DNA of 64,000 nucleotides from Beverwykella pulmonaria. Its lineage: Eukaryota; Ascomycota; Dothideomycetes; Pleosporales; Melanommataceae. Where the stretch lies: assembly GCA_001599595.1 (NCBI GenBank), contig BCHH01000006.1:2154319-2218318 (forward strand). Direction: 5' to 3'. The position numbers and the translations under genes are program-made. Under the pieces are notes generated by a model that saw only the letters and a list, made by a program, of their open reading frames with translations, was not told the DNA's origin and searched no databases. Of this stretch, positions 10,294 through 21,596 are shown piece by piece (within the stretch, counting starts at the first letter, position 1; each line of letters begins with the position of its first letter).

Positions 10294-10428
10294 CAGACGC
10301 CGGTATAGGAGGCGGCAGTGAACGGTCACAAGGCCATACTCAAGCTGCTACCCGAGACGGGCAAGTTCTACGTCAACTTGAAAGATTATTCTGGGCAGAA
10401 GTCGCTATCAAGGCCTATGCGATGCTAA
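10294..10428 (+). pseudogene. Ankyrin-repeat-coding sequence beyond the NLR stop codon
   Basis: Directly after the TGA at 10291-10293, the same frame continues as one more ankyrin unit (QTPV, stop, EAAVNGHKAILKLLPETGK) and ends at TAA 10426-10428. The inner TAG at 10303-10305 sits where other repeats have TGG, a G to A change. So the present stop truncates an originally longer array. Confidence 0.8.
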
Positions 10429-11671
10429 GCTCTCTACGGCCTTGTCGCATCATGCCCGCTCCATGCCGATTTTTTTGGGGTCCGGAACCTAGCTCCAGGA
10501 GCGGACTCCATCACGGAACCAAAACGGAACCCGAATTTAGCAACGTATAAGCTAGGCACCATAGCGGGAAATACCACAGTAGAAACGGGTTCTGCAGATC
10601 CAACTACATGCAAGGTGTTTCGGTTTACCAACCAATACAAAGAATCCAACTAAGAAGCCAAAGAAATCAATTAAGAAGGAAAAGAAACCTACAACAAAGA
10701 AGCTGAAACCAACGTCCGCTCCAGCTTGTGGTGCTACAGGTAAGGAAAAGAAGCCAATTAGGCCAAATAAGGGTATTAGAAGTCTCTTAGAGTGTGTAGC
10801 CAAGAAAATTCCATCCGGGCGCAAGGGCGATGGCAAGAACAAGGCTACTGAATGAACCATTTCCCCCCTTCAAGCAATTGGCAATCTTGCAAAATAGTTT
10901 CCCCACATCAACCTCTCCAAATGTGCGTCGAGTCCCTTCCAGACGCTGACAATAAAACGCGTGTGCGGAACGCCGGGTGACGAAGCAAGGTGAAGATGGA
11001 TGTGTAACCAGAACAGGAACGACAGGCACGAGGACGGGAACTGCAATCAACTCACTAGAGAATATATCTGCCACGTGCCAGAATTCAACCATATAGCTAC
11101 GTCTGATGTCAGGCCTCGCAACTTCAGTGGTGCCGAACACTTGGCTTTCCTCGCAGTGGGATCGTGTGAAAGCACTCGCTTTTAGCAGAAATGATAAAAG
11201 AGTAGAGGGCAACTAATTCTCTTCTCTAGTGAACAGCATTCTCAAACATATATTTCTCTATCGCTCTCTGAAATTTTCACCAGCAACTTTATAGCAGGAT
11301 TTTTCTTTTTCTAAATTTTCAGAGTCATAACAGAGAGAAGTGTCTCTTGTCCCTGGAGTACATCTCTCGACCTCAACAAGCTCGGCAGACTTAGACACCA
11401 ACAGAAACAAGGGCTTTAAAAAACATAGTTATACTTGAAATTATTAACACTTCTTTCGTCACCCTGCTCTTTTACATCGGCATTCTTCTACTCGTGGGAT
11501 GAGCTTTAAAATTCCTCATATCTGCTCACGGAAAGTTTAAAAGGGCGTCCACAACTTGAAAGACTTAATCTATACGCTCGCAAGTACAGCACGCTCTCCA
11601 AGACAAACATCAGGCTATATACAGCACTCCTACACTCTTCCTCAAACCCCCACCTCATGTATTACATCCAC
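10429..11671. other. Gap with a lysine-rich open stretch
   Basis: A plus-strand frame is open from 10583 to TGA 10855 (91 codons) but has no ATG. It reads as a Lys/Pro-rich run (NPTKKPKKSIKKEKKPTTKK) and a short tail with RSLLECVAKKIPSG. It could be the last exon of a lost or multi-exon gene. The rest, 10860-11671, shows no gene I can support; the right end should contain the 3' region of the PAQR gene. Confidence 0.3.
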
Positions 11672-12676
11672 TTAAACTGCGTATCTCCACGCAGACCAGA
11701 CCCCCCAGCAGTGGCACGCCGTCCCCGCAACAACACAGCAGTGAAAGATCTGATGACTGCTCCCCCAGACATCAAAAACCCCCTCGCCCCTCCCATTCCT
11801 CCGCTTCGTCCACGCCAGACTCTCAGGCACTCTCTTCGCAAAGAACGTTGCTCCAAGCCCATACCATGCACCCTCGGCCAGCCACCACTTGACACCCTTT
11901 TCATGGAACGCCGTGCTTAGTCCATATAGCCACATGCCATGAAAGACTGGCGCGAATCCGGACAGTGCGGTCAAAATGAACGCCGCAGTGCGGTGCGGTC
12001 TATACACCGGGCCTTGGAGTCTTGGATGGAGAACGAAGAGACAGGATGTCATGATTAGCACCAGGATCATTCCCCAGTAAACGCGCTGGTGGAATGGAGA
12101 GTCGTAGAACCCGACATAGATACCCGATAGGAAAGATGCGAGGATGAGAGCGAGGATGCCGGTGTAGTCGAGGAGGAGACATGAGGAGGATATGGCGTGG
12201 GAGTGGTTCATTAGCGTGTGGTATGTTGCACTCAGCGCGAGCGTGAAGAGGCAAGCCATAGGTGTTAGCGTGAGCATGAAGCGGTCTGTCCAGGGCGCAT
12301 GCATGAAGATGCGGGATATGTGCAGTTGCAGCGTTGGCAGCGCGAGGGCGAGGACAAGGGCCGGGAGGAGGTGCGTGTAGATGTTTACGGTTTCGTTGTG
12401 CAGGTATCCGAGGGACTGGATGCAGGCGTTGTAGCTATAGGAGACGGGCCGGTAGCTGGAGAGGATGTGCGGATTGTCCTGGTACCATTTTGGGAGCTCG
12501 GAGAAGGTGCAGAGGCGGGGTGTTTGTTGGGTGGTATCGTGGTCTCTGTCTCTGTCGCGGTTGCTGTCGCGGTTCTCAAACTCGTGTTTCTGGACCCGCG
12601 ACTGCGAGTAGGGCGATGATGTGCTGGATCGGAACAGCAGATGAGGGCGCCGCAGCACGAGAGCGAGTGATGCCAT
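11672..12676 (-). CDS. PAQR/haemolysin-III family seven-helix membrane protein
   Basis: A single exon of 334 residues from ATG 12676. The N-terminus is a Ser/Arg/Asp-rich cytosolic segment (repeated NRDRDRDH). Then the family hallmarks appear: PKWYQDNPHILSSYRP before the first helix, HNETVNIYTHL, SATYHT after the second helix, LDYTGI, and C-terminal SSHQIFH. The two His clusters and the Asp make up the zinc site in adiponectin-receptor structures. Fungal members (yeast Izh proteins) act in zinc, sterol and lipid homeostasis; the precise role here is unknown. Seven hydrophobic segments are visible. Length fits the family. Confidence 0.93.
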   Translation of the reverse strand: MASLALVLRRPHLLFRSSTSSPYSQSRVQKHEFENRDSNRDRDRDHDTTQQTPRLCTFSELPKWYQDNPHILSSYRPVSYSYNACIQSLGYLHNETVNIYTHLLPALVLALALPTLQLHISRIFMHAPWTDRFMLTLTPMACLFTLALSATYHTLMNHSHAISSSCLLLDYTGILALILASFLSGIYVGFYDSPFHQRVYWGMILVLIMTSCLFVLHPRLQGPVYRPHRTAAFILTALSGFAPVFHGMWLYGLSTAFHEKGVKWWLAEGAWYGLGATFFAKRVPESLAWTKRRNGRGEGVFDVWGSSHQIFHCCVVAGTACHCWGVWSAWRYAV

Positions 12677-13389
12677 CACTCCCTATCCGGGTCGCAAATA
12701 GCGGTTTGCGGAGATGGCCGGGAAAAAGGAAGAAGGAGGCTCTGGAACGGCAAACACCGTCAACGTCGTCCGGAACAATTCCCACAGGTTGCAGACTCCA
12801 ACACGACATGAAAGCGACCGAGAAGAAGTGAAAGAAAGACAAAAGAAAAACTTTTCAGTTCCTAGGTTGTTGGTGGTGTGGTGGGTGGAGAAGGGCGGAG
12901 ATCAGGTGTTGGCTTTGATTGATAAGGAAAGGACATGCAGCAGTTCGGCAGGGTCGGCTCTAGGTCAATCACGTCAAGCGCGATTAATAATTCCACAAGT
13001 GAACGGCTATCGTGTTAATATGCTGCGAATCGCCACCTGTATTCAATTTTTTGGTTTTACACAGTGCTTCAGGGTGACACCACGTGGTAGGTATATATAG
13101 TTGATCTTTTCGAGGTTCGGCGTGATGGAGTAATAAAACCTGAGATTGAAAAAAATGGCACTAATTATGATTTAGCAGGTCGTCTGCATTGCGGCGACTG
13201 GCCTGAATGGACAAAGCCTCCAATGAATCACGACTTCTCTGCGAGCTACAAAGTTGCAGCGTTGTGCCTACGTATTCCCCGGTACTCCTATTTTGCCTCC
13301 CTTTTCCATCGAAGTGAAAACACTTTTCTGATCCGCGCTATGCTAAACGCCTAATGGTAGGATCGTACCAAAGCTTTAGAGTATATTAA
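12677..13389. other. Gap: promoter of the PAQR gene and 3' side of the phosphatase gene
   Basis: No coding sequence supported. Open frames here lack recognisable domains and overlap the antisense of the PAQR start. Confidence 0.4.
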
Positions 13390-14774
13390 TTAAGCATTAT
13401 CGTAAATCGTAAGCACGTCGGTCGAATTGGTGTAATCGGGCCGGCACTCCTCCGTATAGCTTCCGAACATCTCGCCTCGTGTCTTCACAAACTCGGCAAA
13501 CTTTGACTTTGAGCAGCTCTCGCCGGGTCCGTCATGGCAGTCGGATAGATGCTGAGGGCTCTGGTTGACAAGGACTCTGATGTACTCGCCGGCCGCGAAG
13601 CCATAGCTGTCACATGACATCTTCTCGACGGCGATGTTGGTCAGGAATGGGAGGATGTGGGAGGACTTCCAGATCCGATTGTAGTTTTGCGTTGTGAGCG
13701 GCATGGTAGCATTAGGGTTGTTAGCGCCAGTGAAGGCCGAGTTGTTGAAAAGACCCAGGGCCACAATAACAGGAGGTGGTAGCTCTCGGTGGGTGAAGGA
13801 GACGTAGAGGTCTTGCTCAGAGCCGTCCGAGAGAAGGAGATTTGCCGTGGCGTTCACCCATGGGAAACCAAGGACGCCGGAAATTGCATTGCCGTACCCG
13901 ACATTGTAGTGGTACTGGATGTCGTTCGTGTATTCGAACGCCAGCCATTCATTGGGCGAGAAGACGTCCAAGGAGCAGAATGGCGAGGAGCCACGGATAA
14001 CTGTTTCGTAGCCGCACAGCTGCTGCATGCCAACGATGTCGTCCGAAGTGAAGTTAAAAGTCGGAGCGAGATCGTGGAAGCGTTCGATGATCGCCTTGGT
14101 GTAAACGTCCTTGTATATCTTCGAAATCTTAGCGAACACGCTCAAAAGAGATAGCTTGTAAAGGTTCAACGTACCGATGCCTGGTCACTACCCGCAGACG
14201 AACTGTACTTGGGGCACCCCTTGTACGGCGTCAGCGAGTCTGCGCCCTCTGCCTCGCTCTCCGGGACAGAGACATGCTGTGTCTCGTTGGTGTTCTCGAC
14301 CAGGCCTTGGATGAAGGACTTGGCACTCAGCTCCGTCCTCTCCGCCGTTGACGACCACACCTTCTTCGGGGCCTTGAAGCCGGGGTATCTCATGCTGATA
14401 TCCACGCCCAACTGGAACGACTCTAGCTGACCGACCTTGGTCAAGTCCTCCAGCTCTTCGTCCGAGATGGGCGTCTGCCATGACTTCAAGAAGGCCAGCG
14501 GGCCCGCATTGCTCCAGTTCACGGTCGTGTTCTTCAACTTGTCTGTGAACGGCTCAATGTACTCCTCGTAGTCGAAGTCGTTGGCGTAGATGGCGGCATG
14601 CCGAACCAAGTATGAGGCTTTGGTGACGTTGCACCCTTGCGCAGGCTTGGGATCGAGAGGCGGGTCGGCGGGCTCGAAGTAGGGCGCGATGCCAGCTAGA
14701 TGCTTCAGAGGTTCAAACGAGTAGGCTGCCAAGGCCGTATTAGCGAATGTGAGGGAGAGAGCGAGCGAGTACAT
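13390..14774 (-). CDS. Histidine-acid-phosphatase/phytase-like secreted protein
   Basis: Two exons: 14774-14175 and about 14118-13390, with a 56-bp intron starting GTACGT (acceptor ..TTCGAAG; AAG acceptors at other in-phase sites are possible). The product is about 442 residues with a signal peptide (MYSLALSLTFANTALA) and many N-glycosylation sites. The fold is seen from SYLVRHAAIYANDFDYEEY, SSTAERTELSAKSFIQGL, MQQLCGYETVIRG, NEWLAFEYTNDIQYHYNVGYGN and late Cys pairs. The active-site loop reads RHAAIYA rather than the canonical RHGxRxP, and the late motif reads FTHRELPP instead of a His-Asp pair. This may be a subfamily trait or reduced activity. Such enzymes hydrolyse phosphomonoesters outside the cell. 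Confidence 0.87.
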
Positions 14775-15658
14775 TGTCGTCGAGGGCTGGCGAAGACGTG
14801 AAAGAGCAATACACGTACCAGATGAACTACCTTTTAAGAGGGCGCAATCCTACGATGTCATCGATCGTCGGTATCAGCCACAGACTTAAGGCCATGGCAT
14901 GGTCAAAGCGACCCTGGGATGGAATTTGCAAATAACATGGCAATCTGGTTTTGATGACGATTGCTGATGGTGTTCCTGCAGCCAAAACAGGGCACAGGTT
15001 AAGCTTTGGGCAAGAGCACTGGCGCCTTGGCATCATTCCGGCATGCCTCCTCCGGCAGCCTCATCCCTCGACCACGCTCAACGACTATCCGAGCCTCCCG
15101 GTCGGTCCATCAATCTTCCACAACCAATTGCAAAAATGGCAGTCCGGGAACGATAATTGAATATGTTGCTTGCTTGCCTTCATACAAGTGGACCCTCAAT
15201 AAATCTACGGCTCACGTGAACCAAGGTGGTAGCGTCACCGCCCTGGCAGAATTCGGTGAAGTTCGCCACCCGACCTCTACCAACTTCATGCCTCCATTGC
15301 CTTAAAACCACCGCCCAAAGGGCTATAAAAACCTTCCTGGAGGCTCGAAAGTAGCTATTGTTACCCTTACAGATCGCGACAAAACTTAGAGTAAGCGACA
15401 AGGCCGCAAGCGACGCCTACTGGAGAACCACTGCCTTGCAACAAAATGACGTAGAGTACTGTACTCTCTCTGAGGTTATTACTGCCTCTAGGCTAGAGGC
15501 TCATCCTAGCCGGCCTGTAAACGTTGCTTACGGCTCTGAGCTCTCTAAAAGTATATGGGCATATATTATCAGTATTACTCTCTGCGAGTGATTGGTCATT
15601 AACATTTGTACGACCACTGTGACGACGTACACAACAACTACACAATTGTCTAAGCGTA
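14775..15658. other. Gap with possible 5' remains of a transposase
   Basis: The first part should be the phosphatase promoter. From about 15360 a plus-strand open frame (VSDKAASDAYWRTTAL..) may be the decayed DNA-binding part of the transposase relic that follows, but no clear helix-turn-helix consensus is left. Confidence 0.3.
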
Positions 15659-16000
15659 CCGCCTAAGAAACAAATGCTCAACAAGGAAGCTCAGCACCTA
15701 CAGCGTGTTTACTCTCAGTGGCTTCTACAAGAGTATGACCTACACTTTCCATAGCTAGTGTTAGTTTGCTATAATGAGGCCTCAAAAACTATAGGTGGCA
15801 AGAACAATCAAGGTAGCAAGCAACGCGTCTCTTGCCCACGCGAAGCTAACTTGAACAACTACGTTATACACAAGGAGCCAGCTAGATTTACCCTAATAAT
15901 TTGTGCTGCCATCTTTACTAATACCAACTGCAAGATACATCTGTCATGTATTGTAAATGAAAACAACAACTTTACAGCATACATTGAGCGCTCAATTTGA
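15659..16000 (+). pseudogene. Tc1/mariner (IS630-type) transposase relic
   Basis: One frame of 114 codons with an inner TAG reads QRVYSQWLLQEYDLHFP, stop, LVLVCYNEASKTIGG, then RVSCPREANLNNYVIHK and RFTLIICAAIF. This matches the shape of the DDE_3 transposase core, where xxSDEAS holds the first catalytic Asp and RVW.P.E....xxxVMVWGAI follows. Here the Asp is Asn (YNEAS) and the Trp codon before the strand is TAG. The sequence is AT-rich. No terminal inverted repeats are evident. The copy is dead. Confidence 0.6.
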
Positions 16001-16889
16001 GCTTTGTCCAGGCAATTTTGACCAAATACTGGCGATGTTACAATGCTCCACGATTTTGGTGTTGCGAGCCATTACGCATGTGAGCCGTAGATTTATTGAG
16101 ACTACCACTTGTAGTTAATCCTGTTCTGCCTGCCACTGTGGAATCCGTAACCCACCCATACAGGAGCGGTGCGGGCCGAGGCGGAAGATCTTGGTTCTGT
16201 TAGCGCAGTAGTACGAGCGCGTCTTGATCGCATAGCAGTAGGCTGCTGGCGAGCTCTCTTGATCGTGTCTATAATGCCGCCACTGTCGATGAGTAGGTCG
16301 ACTTTTCGTCGTGTGATCACCCTTTTCTCACCGATCAAGAAGCTCAGATTTCGGCATTGCCCAATAAACTATCTTGATTCAAGAAGGCTTCGAATTTGTT
16401 TTAGCAAGTGCGGGGAAGATTCGTTCTTCGATCACCACATCCACGTCCCACAGCTGTTCTCACCCAGAAATACTTCCTGGCACACATTCTGGGCTTTTCA
16501 CAGAGAAAATCTAACGTATGGCGGACATCAACTAACCAAATGCAGCCTAGAAAACTTCATCAACCCATGGGCAAGACTATGCAATGACAAATCTGTACTC
16601 CCTGATCGGTGAGAATAGGGTGACTAAACGCGTTGACTTGCTCCCGTTTATCGTCGCACTGCATTAACCCTGACTCTGAATGTTTACATATACCAATAGC
16701 AGCAATTGGTGACCACTAACGGACCAGTTAAGTTGTCGCACGTAAACACACATTTGAACATTTCATTCGACCAATTTTATCGGGAGAAGTGGTGTACAGC
16801 TCCTTGATATATCGCCAGATGACAGGCCTTCATAGACATTAGAAAGGAATTGTTGTATAATAACGGAAGTAACGACAAGCTTTCTCAAT
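16001..16889. other. Gap upstream of the SET-MYND gene
   Basis: It should contain the SET-MYND promoter. An open frame at 16169-16612 is not recognisable and has no start support. Confidence 0.3.
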
Positions 16890-18648
16890 ATGCAAAACGC
16901 AATCTGTGATCGTCTATACACTATCCAAGAGATTCCTGGCAAAGGCCATGGCCTGGTTGCAGCAACGACAATCGTCGAAGGCACGCGCATTCTCTCCGAG
17001 TCCCCATTGTTCAGGGTGCCTCGTGGCGGGAACTCCAAGAAGCATATTTGCGATGTCATTTCCAAGGAGGTTGCTGTTCTCCCGGAAGACCAGCGGCAGG
17101 CATTTATGTCTTTACACAACTCGTTTGAGGATCAAGATGGCCCAGTGGTGGGAAGAGTTCGGACTAATGCATTGCCTCTTGGGTCTGATGCGATGACGGG
17201 TGGTATCTTCTTAGAGTCGTCTCGCATCAATCACTCTTGCAATCCCAACGCTCAGAACACCTGGAACGAGAACCTCCAGAAGCTCACGATACACGCCATT
17301 CGCGACATTTCAAAAGGCGATGAAATCACAATATTCTATCTCACATCCCGCCGAAACCGCAGCGCTCGCCGGCAGGCTCTGCAGAATGACTTCCGTTTCG
17401 CTTGCTCCTGCAGTCTTTGCTCGCTGCCCCCTGACCAGCGCAAGACGAGCGATGAAAGATGTGACGAGATCCAGAGACTCGACGACTCAATTGGTAGCGG
17501 AGCAGGGATTTTATCTTCTCCCTTACAGACCCTGCACGACGTACGTAAGCTATTAAATCTACTCAGCGAAGAAGGGTTCACTGATGGGAATGTTCCGAGG
17601 GCCTATTACGATGCGTTCCAGATCGCTATCGCACATGGAGATATAGCAAGGGCGAAAGTTTTTGCAGAGCGAGCTGCTTCTACGCGTGCAATTATAGAGG
17701 GCAACGACAGTCCAACGGTGCAGAGGATGGAGGGCTTCGCTAGAAATCCGGCTCAGCACATAACCCATGGCATGTCGCAGAAATGGATAACAACAGGGGA
17801 TGACGTCCCCAAAGAACTCGCTAGGGATGAGTTCGAAAACTGGCTCTGGAGGGAGCGAACCGCACACGGCTCACAGTACGCCGACTTGCGGTGCGAGACA
17901 GACTTTCCTCCGTTCGATGATCTGCCTGAAGAGAACGATATTAGTACGGTGTTCTTTGAGAGCGAAGATGGGTTTTCGTACCGTCCGCGCAAACATTGGT
18001 GCTTCCTTGCCGAGATTATTGAAGTCGAGAAGTTTCTGCGCCTGAGACTCTTCGTCAAGGACAAGGCCGAGCGTATAGTTACAATTGCTTTCTACACCGA
18101 CGATCGTGGTTTCGACTTTAACCACTCCTCCACGCAGAAAGGCTTCACAGTAGCGATTCTCTATGCAGAGCAGCACGGGTTTCTAGATCTCTCTGTGGGT
18201 ATTCGCCACGAGGATCCAACGGCATTGAAGGTAAAATCACTAGCACTGAGGAGGTTCATCTTTTCTGGCTAAGAGTGTTCATACAGATTTTCCCCTTCCC
18301 GTTGAATGAACTATTAATACTGAGCGACAAGGTACAGCAGTACGCATTAGAGCGGGAGGGTGCGAGGTCATGCCAGGGATGCGATCGGAAAGCAGCGACT
18401 TTGAAAAAATGCTCGAGATGCGGCCTTTTCTGGTACTGTAATAAGGTATGGAAGCCTCGTTTTATTATCGCTGGGTTCGATGCCTCTCTAACCTTTGCGG
18501 TCATCACTAGTCTTGTCAAGTTGCCGGTTGGAACGAGAAGGGCCACAAAGCAGATTGTAAGCTACTCAAGGACCCTGATTTGCGGAGGCTGTTCCTCATA
18601 AACTGGAACAATTTTGAGGATTACCATAGGTTTGGTATGAGGTCTTGA
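16890..18648 (+). CDS. SET-domain protein with C-terminal MYND zinc finger
   Basis: Three exons: 16890-18230, 18287-18445 and 18511-18648, with introns of 56 and 65 bp, giving 545 residues. The SET domain is at about 10-155 (GKGHGLVAA, SRINHSCNPNAQ, GDEITIFY) and is followed by a post-SET-like cysteine cluster (FACSCSLCS). After a long middle region the C-terminus carries a complete MYND finger: CQGC, CSRC, YCNKSC, then H and C in GHKADC. Without the splices the MYND half is lost, because the exon-1 frame ends shortly after residue 447. SET domains methylate lysines of histones or other proteins and MYND fingers bind proline-rich partners. The order SET first, MYND last differs from SMYD enzymes, where MYND is inserted into SET. 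Confidence 0.9.
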
Positions 18649-19767
18649 CCTAGTCGCATGTGGCTGGTAAAGAAAGAATTTGTAGCCGCAGAGGTTTTTA
18701 GCGATTCATGGCACCTATACTCCACAGTTCTATTATCAATTGGACAGAATCCGCATATACATGTCTTCAGCCTTCTATCACTAGCGTCCTTTTATTCTGT
18801 AAAGTGTCACTACTCCACGCCCGAGCAGTTGCTAAACTGGTTCGCTCGTGACCTTCATCTATCCTCTCCCTTTTAAGGGTATGTAGGCCCACAGCTTGGT
18901 ATTCTAGCAATGGGGTATAATTATTATCCGCTACATATGGGCGCCGAATCCGTTCACCTCAATAGGCGCGAGTATATTGTACGCTGCTCGCTGAAGGACA
19001 AGCCATGAAGAAGATTATATGCGGGTGGAGCCATTGCTCGACTAGTGGGCGCTGGAGTATCTATAAAAGATAACGTACCTGGAACCCACTCAAGACAACT
19101 GCACTGCTGGGCCAGGCTGCATGGTAATCAGATTCCGGGGATTAGGGTACGCCGAAACCCTCATCCCAGCGATTTATGGCGATGCTATCGTCGCCAACTA
19201 GGCAGCAAGGCTAAGAGTGCCGCCTACTCAAGAACCGGCCAGGAAATCCTTGCACAGTAGAACTGGGCTCTACTATGAGCGAATAGCTGTAGCAAGTCAA
19301 GTAATCTGGGTTGCTTGATCGTGGCGTTGATTTCGCATACGCCGCAACACCTCACATCACAGCCAGTCTTGGAACCGCAACCCAACCGCTAATGTACATC
19401 TTAAATCAATTCCATCCTAGCGCCGTATCAAAATTTCAGTCCGTCCCAACAATTGAATATATTTTATAGCATGATCCTAGATGCGCTTAATAGATAGCAC
19501 GAGGATGCAACGGGCATTGTTCTTCACTCGCAAACAAAGATCACCAGGTCTGATTTAAAAAGAAAAAAAAGGGGGGAGGGAAGGCAAGAAAACTAAAGGA
19601 CGCAAGTGGCAGAAATTGCTATAACGCTTGCGTTAACTGGTGTAACAACGCCTGCAGAAGGTTTGCGACCGGCACTTGCGGCTAATAAAATATACCGGTA
19701 TGAAATTCTTTTGTCCCGCCCGCTCTAGCACCACACCGGCATTGCCACTCCCACCACCTCCTTCAAG
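18649..19767. other. Gap between SET-MYND and the GST-like gene
   Basis: An open frame at about 19045-19260 is unrecognised. A purine run and TATA-like ATATACC sequence near 19690 lie upstream of the GST-like start. No gene is supported. Confidence 0.35.
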
Positions 19768-20604
19768 ATGACAGACTCCAACCCCCTCATCCTCTACGAC
19801 ATCTCTTCAACTATAAAACCCCGCTCCTACGCGCCCAACCCTTCCAAGGCCCGTCTCGCGCTCAGCTTCAAATGTGTACCCTTCAAGACGACCTGGGTCG
19901 ACATCCCCGACATCTCTGACGTTCGTAAAGGGCTCGACTGCCCGGCTACCCGTAAGTTTGACAATGGCTCCGACTTCTACACGCTGCCCATGCTGCGGGA
20001 CCCGGCCTCGGGCAGGGTCGTTGGCGACTCGTTTGACATCGCCAACTATCTCGAGGACATGTTCCCTGACTCAGGCGGCTGCCTTTTCCCTCTGGATTCC
20101 ACCCACAACGGACTCGACTACCAGAGCCCGAACAAAGACACAGCATTCTTCGCGCCCCTAACTTCCAACCAGGGGTCTAAAAATGAGGCCTACGCAAGGT
20201 TCAACATGCACGTCGACGCCACCTTCTCCGCCTATGTGGTGCTCGTCGGCCAGTACCTTCCACTTAACCCGGACACGGCCGAGGCTGTAAAGGCCCTCTT
20301 CATCAAGCGCGCACACCTGAGCTCCTGGGATGATCTCTCCGTTCAGGGCGAGGCAAGAGAGCAGCTCAAGGCGGCGTTCAAGGTGGCGCTGACGTCACTG
20401 GCCCAGCTGTTTATGGTCCACGAAACTGGACCGTACCTTGAGGGGAAACAGGCTACTTATGCCGACCTGATCGTGGGTGGGTGGCTAAACATGCTCTCCG
20501 CCACCATGCCAGAGGAAGAGTGGAAGGATTTCAGGACGTGGCACAGTGGAGTCTTTGCCCGTTTGCATGATGTCTTACAGGAGAACTATTTTGAATGCAA
20601 GTAG
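19768..20604 (+). CDS. Glutathione S-transferase-like protein
   Basis: A single exon of 278 residues. The N-terminal thioredoxin-like domain reads LILYDISSTIKPRSYAPNPSKARLAL, then TLPMLRDPASGRVVGDSFDIANYLE, where the Pro and Ser before the acidic residues form the usual glutathione contact (LPML..DS). The C-terminal helical domain contains GPYLEGKQATYADLIVGGWL, matching the GST motif with an Asp capping a helix. It belongs to the fungal GST group with an xxSYAPN start, similar to UstS-type proteins. Substrate is unknown; these proteins conjugate glutathione or act in secondary metabolism and detoxification. No gene cluster surrounds it. Confidence 0.88.
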   Translation: MTDSNPLILYDISSTIKPRSYAPNPSKARLALSFKCVPFKTTWVDIPDISDVRKGLDCPATRKFDNGSDFYTLPMLRDPASGRVVGDSFDIANYLEDMFPDSGGCLFPLDSTHNGLDYQSPNKDTAFFAPLTSNQGSKNEAYARFNMHVDATFSAYVVLVGQYLPLNPDTAEAVKALFIKRAHLSSWDDLSVQGEAREQLKAAFKVALTSLAQLFMVHETGPYLEGKQATYADLIVGGWLNMLSATMPEEEWKDFRTWHSGVFARLHDVLQENYFECK

Positions 20605-21596
20605 AGGATAGAGGGTGCTTTGGTTTTGGCTATACAGCGACCAGACTAATTTCTTATATCTAGCAAGATTGTGTAATTTAAATCTTAGTCTTAGACTAAA
20701 GAGATATACTTGTGGCATTATCTGGAAAATAACATTACTAGAGTTGAATCAGGTGATGCGGGGTATATCAATCGCTCCCGTTACTAGTGATACTAGGCAG
20801 TGATTCATGTTGATGCTACGAATGCATGCCATTTCTGTTCTGCCAATTGTTATCCACTGCCCAAATGACCCTTACACTGAGCGCTTTTGAAGTTTATAAA
20901 TATATTCTTCCTAAATAATACCCTTACTTTAGTACTTCAAAATCTGAATTACACAGTAAGTGGTAGTAAGGCAGGGAACAAAGCTGACGCGATTCTATAT
21001 GCTATAGACTAAATGATCGACAATATAACTAAAAGTACTGTAATTTTTGTACTACACACTACCATGACAAGAAGAAAAGCCTAAAGGATAATAATGTAAT
21101 AATTGTAACTTGGTAGCTTTACAAAAGAAGCACTCGTGGAGTTTGAACAATGGATATGTCCCAGCGCGACGGGCATCCCGTTACGTAGGGAGAGAGGTTA
21201 GCACTCTTTCGCCCTTTGTTGTTTATATCCGTCAATAGCATCCAATGTCCCCGCTGCTAGCCAAATGGGTGGTGATGCTCCCTCCATCATACATTGAACG
21301 AAAGGATCTACCATTCTGTTGGCTCGGACGCGTTGAGGGTATATGTTCAGTATATATGTTAACAGAGCCATTATCATTCTCTCAGTAAATTTTGTATTGT
21401 TATTAAAGGTATTAGTGGATAATACACTCTAAGCGTAGACTTGGATCTTATAGATGAGGTTTTAAGACTCCTACTTCAAATTACTGTAATCTCAGTTCTA
21501 TGATGAGCTGCTAGAGCAGACTATCGTTTACCTAGCTTCTTATGATATTTTAGGCTCTCGTGGCGCTGTTCCCTTACTCATAGACTAAAGGGGCTG
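20605..21596. other. AT-rich gap
   Basis: No supported gene. Base composition is AT-rich, and the stretch leads into a decayed coding relic. Confidence 0.4.

Noticed and set aside
10552..10860. Minus-strand hydrophobic Phe-rich open frame
   Set aside because: It is the complement of the lysine-rich AAG/AAA codons of the plus strand, which naturally reads as Phe/Leu.
18470..18500. tRNA B-box-like GGGTTCGATGCC
   Set aside because: It lies in the second intron of the SET-MYND gene and no cloverleaf or A box can be formed around it.
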